In this document: piece after piece, positions 57,151 through 64,000 of the stretch
Numbering within the stretch: the stretch's first letter is position 1
Layout: every line of letters begins with the position of its first letter
NCBI RefSeq assembly: GCF_013003915.1
Contig: NZ_JABAIV010000009.1
Coordinates: forward strand, 62,001-126,000
Reading direction: 5' to 3'
Origin: Telluria aromaticivorans
GTDB taxonomy: Bacteria; Pseudomonadota; Gammaproteobacteria; Burkholderiales; Burkholderiaceae_D
DNA: 64,000 bases
Notes under the pieces: model-generated
Seen by the model: the letters and a program-made list of their open reading frames with translations, nothing else
The model's database searches: none
Told to the model about the DNA's origin: nothing
Translations under genes and position numbers: made by a program

Positions 57151-58386
57151 ATGGCAACCTCCCTACAACCCCGGAGCCGCGGCGGCGCGCAGGTCAAGGA
57201 ATCGGTCTACGCCTGGGAAGGCAAGGACAAGACCGGCAAGACCGTGCGCGGCGAACTGCGTGCCGGCGGCGAGGCGATCGTCAACGTCACGCTGCGGCGC
57301 CAGGGCATCCTGGTCACCAAGGTCAAGAAAAAAGCCTACCGCAGCGGCAAGAAGATCACCGACAAGGACCTGACCCTGTTCACGCGCCAGCTGGCGACCA
57401 TGATGAAGGCCGGCGTGCCGCTGCTGCAGGCCTTCGACATCGTCGGCAAGGGCCATGGCAACCCATCGATGTCCAAGCTGATCATGGACCTGCGCAACGA
57501 CGTCGAGACCGGCACCAGCCTGAACAACGCCTTCCGCAAATACCCGCTGTATTTCGACCCGCTGTTCTGCAACCTGGTGGGCGCCGGCGAACAGGCCGGC
57601 ATCCTGGAAGACCTGCTCACCCGCCTGGCGATCTATAAAGAGAAGACGCTGGCGATCAAGGCCAAGATCAAATCGGCCCTGATGTACCCGGTCTCGATTA
57701 TCGCGATCGCTTTTGTCGTCACGGCCGTGATCATGATCTGGGTGGTCCCGGCCTTCAAGGAAGTCTTCAAGACCTTCGGCGCCGACCTGCCCGCCCCGAC
57801 CCTGATCGTGATGGCGATCTCGGAATTCTTCGTCACCTGGTGGTATTTGATCTTCGGCTCGATTTTCGGCGGCCTGTACTTCTTCTTCCAGACCTGGCAA
57901 CGCTCGCTCAAGATGCAGCAGGCGATGGACCGCATCCTGCTGCGCCTGCCGATCTTCGGCGCAGTGATCCGCAAGGCCACCATCGCGCGCTGGACCCGCA
58001 CCCTGTCGACCATGTTCGCCGCCGGCGTGCCGCTGGTGGAAGCCCTAGACTCGGTCGGCGGCGCCTCCGGCAACGCGGTTTACCTGGAAGCGACCCGCAA
58101 GATCCAGAACGAAGTCAGCACCGGCACCAGCCTGACGCTGTCGATGCAGAATGTGAACGTGTTCCCGAACATGGTGATCCAGATGGTGCAGATCGGCGAG
58201 GAATCCGGCTCGCTCGACGCCATGCTGGGCAAGGTGGCCGACTTCTTCGAAGAGGAAGTCGACGAAGCGGTGGCGGGGCTGTCCTCGCTGATGGAGCCGC
58301 TGATCATGGTGATCCTGGGCGTGCTCATCGGCGGCCTGGTGATTGCGATGTATATGCCGATCTTCAAGCTCGGTTCGGTGGTGTAG
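57151..58386 (+). CDS. pilC: type IV pilus inner-membrane platform protein PilC
   Basis: The 411-residue protein has two GspF/T2SSF domains (about 72-195 and 275-400) with [19 protein letters not shown] and [19 protein letters not shown] as their parallel starts, and three membrane segments near 172-205, 225-250 and 380-405. It anchors PilB in the inner membrane. The usual next gene, pilD, is missing; a minus-strand kinase gene follows. Confidence 0.95.
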   Translation: MATSLQPRSRGGAQVKESVYAWEGKDKTGKTVRGELRAGGEAIVNVTLRRQGILVTKVKKKAYRSGKKITDKDLTLFTRQLATMMKAGVPLLQAFDIVGKGHGNPSMSKLIMDLRNDVETGTSLNNAFRKYPLYFDPLFCNLVGAGEQAGILEDLLTRLAIYKEKTLAIKAKIKSALMYPVSIIAIAFVVTAVIMIWVVPAFKEVFKTFGADLPAPTLIVMAISEFFVTWWYLIFGSIFGGLYFFFQTWQRSLKMQQAMDRILLRLPIFGAVIRKATIARWTRTLSTMFAAGVPLVEALDSVGGASGNAVYLEATRKIQNEVSTGTSLTLSMQNVNVFPNMVIQMVQIGEESGSLDAMLGKVADFFEEEVDEAVAGLSSLMEPLIMVILGVLIGGLVIAMYMPIFKLGSVV

Positions 58387-58573
58387 GCGCTCTGGCTGGC
58401 CAGATTCATAAGGTCATGTGAATCTGCGCCAGTTTTCCCAAGCAATGGGATCGAAGCCTTGAAACGGTCAAATACACGGCGTCTGGAGCGTCTGGCGCAC
58501 AAGCGCGGAAAAGTGCAACACGGCGTCACGCGCAACAACACATTTCTTGCGCCTGAACGCAGCGCCGGCTTGC

Positions 58574-59725
58574 TTACGACACAGTCAGCTGCTTGCTGGC
58601 TTCTTCTATGAAAGGTCGGCAGTCGACTGGAATGTCGATAATAAATGTCGTACCCAATTCTGGCGAACTGTCTACCGAAACACTGCCGCCATGGCTCTCC
58701 CCAACCGCTTTCACGAACGGCAGACCAATGCCCCAGCCCGTCGCTGATAGCGGCCCCGATTCGCGGCGAAGATATTCGAAGATCCGGTCGTGCTGCTCCT
58801 CGGGAATCGCATTACCTTCATTGTGGACGCTGAGCATTAATCGGCCACGCGTCTGGCACGCCATGATCTTGACGGTATTGCGGTCACCATACTTGAACGC
58901 GTTGTTGATCAAATTTTCCACGGCGCGACGCAACGATGCACGGCACCAATAACCCATCACCGGCTCGCTGGACATGTCGACCATGACGTCGTTGTCGTGG
59001 ACGTGGGAGTATTGCTCTCGCATTTCCTGGATCAAGTCGAGGATATCGAATCGGGTCAGGTGCAGGGGAATTTTCGCCGCGCCTTGAAAGGTCAGCGCGT
59101 CGAGCAGTTCCGCCATCATTTTTTCGATCCGGTCCGTGTTCGATTCGATCTTGGACGCGACATGTCGGACCATCGATAAATCAGATGTGATCTGGAGGAG
59201 CTGGGCGCCATGGGCAACCACCGACAGCGGCGTGCGCATGTCATGGGATAAGGCCGCGGCCACCTTGTGTCGCAGCTCCTCATGAATACGCGTGAACGAG
59301 CGAATCGCCTCGCGTGTCGCGGAGTTGATCGATCCGTCGATCACGGCCCACTCGGCCTCGCCTAGTGCCACCCGGCCTCTTGCCACAACCGCGATCGATT
59401 CGCGAAGAATCTGGTATTCATGAACAACCTGGTCAGGTCCGAACGGCGTCATGCGCGCACGCTCACTTCCGTGGACACCGGCCGCGTTCGTATAGCTCGA
59501 TCCTTGTTCACGAGGGTGATCCGGGCTCAAGGCTTCCGCGATGTTGTCGAAAAACGCTGGAAGCGTATTGGTCAGCACCGGGCGCAGCAGGTTTCTGGCG
59601 CCGTCGACGCGCGCGCGTACTTCCCGTTCCCAATGATCCATCACCGCATCGCGGATCGCGATGAACTGCAGCCCGGTCGGCGAAATGCCGTGCCCGTGGG
59701 AATTTTGGTCAGTCGCCAATGTCAT
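58574..59725 (-). CDS. orphan sensor histidine kinase with RsbRD-like N-terminal domain
   Basis: The 383-residue protein has no membrane segment. The N-terminal helical part (about 15-150; AVMDHWEREVRARVDGA) resembles RsbRD/globin-coupled input domains. HisKA follows with the phosphorylated His in LSHDMRTPLSVV, and an HATPase_c domain has NLINNAFKYGD, IFEYLRRESG and GWGIGLPFVKAV. No response regulator gene is adjacent. It lies between pilC and the oxidase operon. Confidence 0.92.
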   Translation of the reverse strand: MTLATDQNSHGHGISPTGLQFIAIRDAVMDHWEREVRARVDGARNLLRPVLTNTLPAFFDNIAEALSPDHPREQGSSYTNAAGVHGSERARMTPFGPDQVVHEYQILRESIAVVARGRVALGEAEWAVIDGSINSATREAIRSFTRIHEELRHKVAAALSHDMRTPLSVVAHGAQLLQITSDLSMVRHVASKIESNTDRIEKMMAELLDALTFQGAAKIPLHLTRFDILDLIQEMREQYSHVHDNDVMVDMSSEPVMGYWCRASLRRAVENLINNAFKYGDRNTVKIMACQTRGRLMLSVHNEGNAIPEEQHDRIFEYLRRESGPLSATGWGIGLPFVKAVGESHGGSVSVDSSPELGTTFIIDIPVDCRPFIEEASKQLTVS

Positions 59726-60134
59726 GCTGTTCTCTCAGAGGAGCCGCGCCAACGTTGCCACAACGTCAGCTTTGTTCGGGCGTTGTTGTTCAGTTCGTGC
59801 GCCGGGCGGCGCAAAGTGGTAGTACAGATCGGCAGGAAAATCAGCAGGAGGTTGCTAATCCTCATTATATATTGGGGGCGAGAAGGCATGAAACGGACAG
59901 TTGCTCTCGCCAGGAAAAATGATGCTGATGTGGCGCGACCGCAACTCGCATCGCATCCGAAAATCGACGATTTTTTGCGGAAAAAAACGACCGCGAGAGC
60001 GCGATGAAGGACCGTACCTCGGAGGCAGCTACCGCAGGAGTGAGTGGGAATCTATACCATGGGCGGCGCTTGCCGCGCATCGCTGTTAACGTCTGACGCC
60101 TGAACCAGCAAGGCTGCCAGGCCGGTCAGCCGGA
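59726..60134 (-). other. 409-nt region upstream of the kinase gene
   Basis: No credible gene is seen. A TATAAT on the minus strand (59864-59869) with a weak TTCATG 17 nt upstream is a candidate kinase promoter, about 140 nt before its ATG. A short inverted repeat (ACGTTG / CAACGT, 59752-59766) lies between promoter and gene. Confidence 0.4.
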
Positions 60135-60941
60135 TCATATACCCGCGGCGGCAGCCTTGCGGGCGTAGAAAGCCGACACCGTCTCGATTTCTTCCGCGCT
60201 CATGCTTCGCGCGACGTTCCGCATCTGCTGCTGCCCGTCGTTGCGGCGGCGTCCTTCCTTGAACGCCTGCAACTGCTGCACGAGGTATTGCTTCGGCATC
60301 CCTTCAAGCCAGGGTGCGCCCAGCTTTTGATCGACTCCGCCATGGCAGGAAATACACGGCGCGATGTTTCTCATGGGGTCGCCGACGCGTACGAGTGCCG
60401 GCAGTGTCTCGCCGTACATGGTTGGCGCCGTACGCGCCTTTGGCAGGCTGGCGTAATAGGCTGCCAGGTCGCGCATGTCCTGGTCCTCCAGGTTGATCGA
60501 CAATGCCTCCATGATGGGGTTGGCGCGCTGACCGTTCTTGTAGTCGAGCAGTTGCTTGTGTATGACTTCAGGATATTGCCCGGCCAGATTAGGCGCATCG
60601 GACCTGCTCATCCCTTGTGCCCCGTGACACATCGTGCAATTCAGTGCAAGCGTGGCGCCGCGGCCGACGGACGCGGACGACGCCTGCCTTCCCATCTCCG
60701 GCAGCAGCACGACGTTCGTGGAAATGAGCGGGGCCTTTTGGTCGGTGCTGGCCAGCCACTTGCTGGGCACCCCGGCAGCCCGGCAGATGCTGTCCCACAG
60801 GCCCTGGGCCCGGAAGTCCGCCTGTGCCGACGGAAGCAGTCCGAAGCCGACGAAAACAGACGCGGCGGTCAGGCCGGCAAGGGCCATGACACTGACCCAG
60901 GTCCACCGGTTCTTGCGGGAGAAAAATCCATGTTCGCGCAT
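60135..60941 (-). CDS. membrane-anchored diheme cytochrome c
   Basis: The 268-residue protein has an N-terminal membrane anchor (about 12-35) and two cytochrome c4-like domains with CTMCH and CISCH heme motifs, each with a distal Met candidate (IMEALSIN, PKARTAPTMYGETL region). Its ATG shares one base with the oxidase subunit I stop (TAATG, 60939-60943). It is the likely electron donor to the oxidase or a fixed part of it. Confidence 0.92.
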   Translation of the reverse strand: MREHGFFSRKNRWTWVSVMALAGLTAASVFVGFGLLPSAQADFRAQGLWDSICRAAGVPSKWLASTDQKAPLISTNVVLLPEMGRQASSASVGRGATLALNCTMCHGAQGMSRSDAPNLAGQYPEVIHKQLLDYKNGQRANPIMEALSINLEDQDMRDLAAYYASLPKARTAPTMYGETLPALVRVGDPMRNIAPCISCHGGVDQKLGAPWLEGMPKQYLVQQLQAFKEGRRRNDGQQQMRNVARSMSAEEIETVSAFYARKAAAAGI

Positions 60942-62560
60942 TACCGCTCTCCGACTGGGATGATGGGAACCGACGCCTCCGGCGTCAGCGCGAGCTGCAC
61001 GATGGGATATCCATAGTTGACGACAGTGAGCGCGATCATCATGGCGACCCAGAGGCCGAGGCTGTTCAGAACGGCAGGAGGTTTTGTACCGGGATGAACG
61101 GCCTTGCTGAACGAAAATTCGGGCACGGAGGCGGATTGGGTCTTGGCAGCGGCTAGGAGGTACAGGAACAGCGCCGCGGAAATGACCAGCAGCAAACCGC
61201 CGAAGGTCGAAATCGTGACCGTGATCGCCTGGGGCGCCAGTGCCGGATGCGTGTAGTCGTAATAGGCCATGCGGCGCGGCGCACCGAGCAGGCCAACCAG
61301 GTGCCACGGCATCGTCAGGATCATCATCCCGACGAACCAGAGCCATAGCTGTGTCCTGACCAGCCTGGCGGAAAACGGGGCGGAATTGCGCAGTTGGGGC
61401 CACAATTCGTACGCGACCATGAAATACATGATCACGATCGCGCCTGCGAAAATCAAGTGGAAGTGGCCGGTGACCCACTGCGTGTTGTGGATGGATTCGT
61501 TAAGCTGATAGCTCATGTTGATGATGCCGCCGGCGCCGCCAAACCCCAGCATGATGAACGCGAAGGTCACCGCGAGCATCATTGGATTGTCCCAGGGTAA
61601 GGCCTTGACCCATCCGAACGGTCCCTTCCCGCCCCGCAGGCGGCCAACCACCTCGGCCGATGCGACGATGGTGAAGACAGTTAATAGCGTCGGTATCGAC
61701 ACCATCGCCGTCATGGCCGCGTGGACGAACTTGAAGCCGGCACCGACCTGGGGGTCGGCGAACAGGTGGTGTATACCGATTGGCATCGAAAATACGAGGA
61801 ACAGCGCGAATGCCACTCGACCCATCGTGTCGCTGTACAGCCGCCCGCCGATGGCTCTGGGAAACAACGTATAAAACGCGATGTATGCAGGCATCAGCCA
61901 GAAATACACGATGGCGTGCAGCGTCCAGGAAAAGAATACGCGGGCGAGGCCGGCGTTGATGGTGTCCGTGAATCCCAGTGAGGCAGGCAGGATGAGCGTC
62001 AGGATTTCAACCGATGCGCCCACAGAGGTCCAGGCCCAGAGATAAGCACCAGCAACATTGCCGTACATTGCTAACGGGACAGTAGCGCCAGGCGACTCTT
62101 TCTTCCAGGCATACAAGTTAATGGACATCAGGGCGACCCAGATCCACGAACCGACGACGACCAGCACCACCCCGAGGTAATAGAAGCTGCTGGCGATCAT
62201 TGGCGGGTAGAAGGTATACAGTACCGAGGCCTTGCCCAGTGCGGTCGTCACCGCGGCCATCAGCGTTCCGGCAATGACCAGCCAGAAGCCTGCCCAGGCC
62301 CAGCGCATGCCCTTGAGCGGCCGTTTCAGTGCCAGCTCGGTGATCGCATAACCGAAGCCCATCGCGACCAGGGTTGGCAACACGTATGCCATGACCGTGC
62401 CATGTGCGGTGACCGAGCGATAGTAATGTTCGGGGTTGTTAACCCAGGGGGACAAGGGGCTGCGGACGTACATTTGCCACTCGCCCAGCAGGATGGCGGC
62501 AAAAAAGGCGATGAACGCGACCCAGAAGTGGGCCAGAACCAGTCGCTTAGCGAGATACAC
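60941..62560 (-). CDS. heme-copper oxidase subunit I, B-type (ba3-like)
   Basis: The 539-residue catalytic subunit has about 13 membrane segments. Heme and CuB ligands are visible: a His in SVTAHGTVM (helix 2), HAIVYFWLMPAY (helix 6, with Tyr), GIHHLFADPQVG (helix 7) and HNTQWVTGHFHLIFAG (helix 10). The pattern, with YVLPTLVAMGFG and no A-type K/D-channel signatures, places it in the B family. It begins at a GTG with AAAGG upstream and overlaps subunit II by 14 nt. Confidence 0.93.
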   Translation of the reverse strand: MYLAKRLVLAHFWVAFIAFFAAILLGEWQMYVRSPLSPWVNNPEHYYRSVTAHGTVMAYVLPTLVAMGFGYAITELALKRPLKGMRWAWAGFWLVIAGTLMAAVTTALGKASVLYTFYPPMIASSFYYLGVVLVVVGSWIWVALMSINLYAWKKESPGATVPLAMYGNVAGAYLWAWTSVGASVEILTLILPASLGFTDTINAGLARVFFSWTLHAIVYFWLMPAYIAFYTLFPRAIGGRLYSDTMGRVAFALFLVFSMPIGIHHLFADPQVGAGFKFVHAAMTAMVSIPTLLTVFTIVASAEVVGRLRGGKGPFGWVKALPWDNPMMLAVTFAFIMLGFGGAGGIINMSYQLNESIHNTQWVTGHFHLIFAGAIVIMYFMVAYELWPQLRNSAPFSARLVRTQLWLWFVGMMILTMPWHLVGLLGAPRRMAYYDYTHPALAPQAITVTISTFGGLLLVISAALFLYLLAAAKTQSASVPEFSFSKAVHPGTKPPAVLNSLGLWVAMMIALTVVNYGYPIVQLALTPEASVPIIPVGER

Positions 62561-63134
62561 AGCTCAGCCTTTCTGCCGCTTTCGCTTTGGCGTAGAACTC
62601 TTCGGGAGGAAGAACCTGGACCCTGGCCCACATGGCTTCGTGTCCGGTGCCGCAGTATTCGTGGCACGGCATGAGCAGTTCGCCGGTCTTGGGAAAGGAT
62701 GTCGTGAAGGTCGATACAAAGCCAGGAATGAGCATGGTGTTGGCGTTGGTGCGACCAACGACAAAGCCGTGGATGGCATCGGTGCTGGTGCCCCGGAAGG
62801 TGACGGAGAGTCCGGCCGGAACAACGATGCATTGGGGCGTGAACGAGTACTGCTGGGCGATCAGCCTGACGATGACGCGGCCATCCTGCTCGATCGATGT
62901 ACCAAGATTGTTTTCGACAAACTCGCCTTTTAGGTGGAGGGTTTTTACGTCGACGGTTTCTACCCGCGAGGGCGGCATGGCCGACCAATACACACCGGTG
63001 AAGACCATCATCGCTACCAGCGAAAGAATGATCAGACCAACAATGATTGCCCAACGATGTTCCGCCGAATCGGCAACGGCTTGCGATGCGTGAGGCGCAT
63101 TACCGTGCGGGTCGGCCGGCTTCGATGACGTCAT
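62547..63134 (-). CDS. cytochrome c oxidase subunit II (CuA)
   Basis: The 195-residue protein has one membrane segment (about 28-50) and a cupredoxin domain. The CuA site is clear: His in AIHGFVVG and then CHEYCGTGHEAM with two Cys, His and Met. The ATG overlaps the stop of the small upstream gene (ATGA, 63131-63134), and its end overlaps subunit I. Confidence 0.94.
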   Translation of the reverse strand: MTSSKPADPHGNAPHASQAVADSAEHRWAIIVGLIILSLVAMMVFTGVYWSAMPPSRVETVDVKTLHLKGEFVENNLGTSIEQDGRVIVRLIAQQYSFTPQCIVVPAGLSVTFRGTSTDAIHGFVVGRTNANTMLIPGFVSTFTTSFPKTGELLMPCHEYCGTGHEAMWARVQVLPPEEFYAKAKAAERLSCVSR

Positions 63135-63301
63135 TGCACTGTGCCCCTGGGAAGATATACGACGAAATAAAAGATGAAAAACATGGCGACTACAATGGCA
63201 GTGGCAAGCCCGGCTACCGCGAATGCGCCCGACGGACCATGGCTGACAATTTCGTCGATCCTTTTCTCCAGTTCGAATTCACTCTCGTCCGTTGGGATCA
63301 T
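63131..63301 (-). CDS. small single-pass membrane subunit of the oxidase
   Basis: A short frame of 56 codons reads MIPTDESEFELEKRIDEIV, then one membrane helix (about 27-48; AGLATAIVVAMFFIFYFVVY) and LPRGTVQ. AAGGA lies 8 nt before this ATG; an ATG 9 nt upstream (63310) is possible but too close to it. It fits between the cytochrome gene and subunit II with ATGA coupling, as small accessory subunits of B-type oxidases do (compare subunit IIa of ba3). Confidence 0.75.
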   Translation of the reverse strand: MIPTDESEFELEKRIDEIVSHGPSGAFAVAGLATAIVVAMFFIFYFVVYLPRGTVQ

Positions 63302-63312
63302 CGTTTTCATCC

Positions 63313-64000
63313 TTATTCAGGCAGTAAGATGCGCAGGTCATTGACCTGCTTTGCATTGACTGGAGTACCCGTGTTCCCCCAGGCGACGCGAATATAGGTC
63401 GTGACGGCGGCTACTTCATCGTCGTTCAGGATGTGCGAGAACGGCGGCATGCCGTGCGGACGCGGATTCTTTTTGGTGCCCGGCGGATAGCCTCCGTTGA
63501 GCACCATGCGAATGGAGTTGACAGGTGTTTCCATTGTGATGGATTGGTTCCCTGCCAGCGGTGGGTAAGCTGGCGGTTGGCCACGGCCATTGTCGCCATG
63601 GCACATGACGCATTGTGCGACGTACACTTTCCTTCCCAGCTCCATGGTTTCGGGGCTGACCAGGCGCGCCTGGCTGGTCGGCGGCGCGGACTCTTCTTTT
63701 TGCGGCAAGGCCTTTAGATAGACGGCCATCGCTTTGGCATCGTCATCCGTCATGTATTGCAGGCTGTTGAATACAACCTCGGCCATTGGACCATATACGG
63801 TCCCGCGGTGCGACACCCCGGATTGCAGCAGGTCGGTGATTTCCTTGATGGTCCAGTTTCCCAAGCCTGCTTCCTTGTTCGACGTAAGCGAAGGCGCATA
63901 CCAATTCTGGTTTGGAATCATTCCGCCTTCAAAAGCTTTCGCCTCGCTTGAACCGCCAAGCGCGTTGACAGCGGTATGGCACATCGCACAATGGCCCAGT
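63313..64000 (-). CDS. diheme cytochrome c, N-terminus beyond right edge
   Basis: The frame is open to the right edge. The visible 229 residues contain two heme motifs, CAMCH (at the edge, reading LGHCAMCHTAVNALGG) and CVMCHGDNGRGQ, with Met candidates in GMPPFSHILND. It resembles the cytochrome c subunit of alcohol and other membrane dehydrogenases. It is the upstream gene of the oxidase operon; its stop is 12 nt before the small-subunit ATG. Confidence 0.88.
   Translation of the reverse strand, partial: LGHCAMCHTAVNALGGSSEAKAFEGGMIPNQNWYAPSLTSNKEAGLGNWTIKEITDLLQSGVSHRGTVYGPMAEVVFNSLQYMTDDDAKAMAVYLKALPQKEESAPPTSQARLVSPETMELGRKVYVAQCVMCHGDNGRGQPPAYPPLAGNQSITMETPVNSIRMVLNGGYPPGTKKNPRPHGMPPFSHILNDDEVAAVTTYIRVAWGNTGTPVNAKQVNDLRILLPE

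Noticed and set aside
59420..60007. A 195-codon plus-strand frame across the kinase start
   Set aside because: Half is antisense to the kinase; the rest is Arg-rich with no recognisable feature.

Overview
The window reads as chromosomal DNA of a GC-rich betaproteobacterium, most probably Oxalobacteraceae (Massilia/Duganella-like). This is inferred from the gene families, the high GC content, the long TonB receptor with an N-terminal carboxypeptidase-regulatory domain, the pilBC pair and the dispersed GTAGGGTGGGC palindromic repeats. I see no rRNA, tRNA, CRISPR array, transposase or integrase.

Layout. (1) 1-6.1 kb: the start of a DUF2076 gene, then a minus-strand type VI secretion island. It holds a VgrG spike (3216-6134), an unrecognised candidate effector with a long hydrophobic C-terminus (1800-3206), a polytopic membrane protein overlapping it by 4 nt (1078-1803, likely immunity), and a secreted SH3-like protein split by one in-frame stop (358-1014). 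The effector half is clearly more AT-rich than its surroundings. (2) 6.3-13.7 kb: a complete minus-strand deoxynucleoside catabolic operon, punA-deoB-deoC-ALDH16-deoA-cdd, ending in a terminator. (3) 14.1-17.3 kb: psuK-psuG (pseudouridine breakdown), a LysR regulator and a small conserved ORF. (4) 17.5-25 kb: a lipoprotein, a DUF969-DUF979-pcp operon, YciI, a secreted GH13 enzyme, a DUF2231 membrane protein and an alpha/beta hydrolase. (5) 25.3-30.0 kb: a four-gene BMP-type nucleoside ABC importer. (6) 30.1-47.7 kb: an outer-membrane and periplasmic nucleic-acid processing set (MipA-like protein, S1/P1 nuclease, 5'-nucleotidase, TonB receptor, secreted adenosine deaminase), followed by guaD-xdhC-xdhB-xdhA, puuE and uraH for purine ring catabolism. 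(7) 47.8-58.4 kb: a DUF4153 membrane protein, an orphan ClpP-like protein, a porin/mini binding protein/chemoreceptor trio, a CNNM/CorC-type protein and pilB-pilC. (8) 58.6-64 kb: an orphan histidine kinase and a B-type heme-copper oxidase operon running off the right edge.

How the genes fit together. Regions 2, 3, 5 and 6 form a near-continuous scavenging pathway. External nucleic acid is cut by the secreted nuclease, dephosphorylated by the 5'-nucleotidase, and partly deaminated outside the cytoplasm. It then crosses the outer membrane (TonB receptor is the candidate) and the inner membrane (BMP ABC system). Finally it is split by phosphorylases into sugar phosphate, which goes through deoB/deoC/ALDH16, and bases, which go through guaD/xdh/uraH/puuE. 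The substrate assignment of the TonB receptor rests on neighbourhood only.

At least seven copies of a ~100-140 bp palindromic repeat are scattered through the window. Two copies share an internal hairpin whose arms differ by compensatory changes, and one copy sits in frame inside xdhC, adding 38 codons. The most novel-looking elements are the type VI effector/immunity cassette, the nucleic-acid uptake locus and this repeat family.
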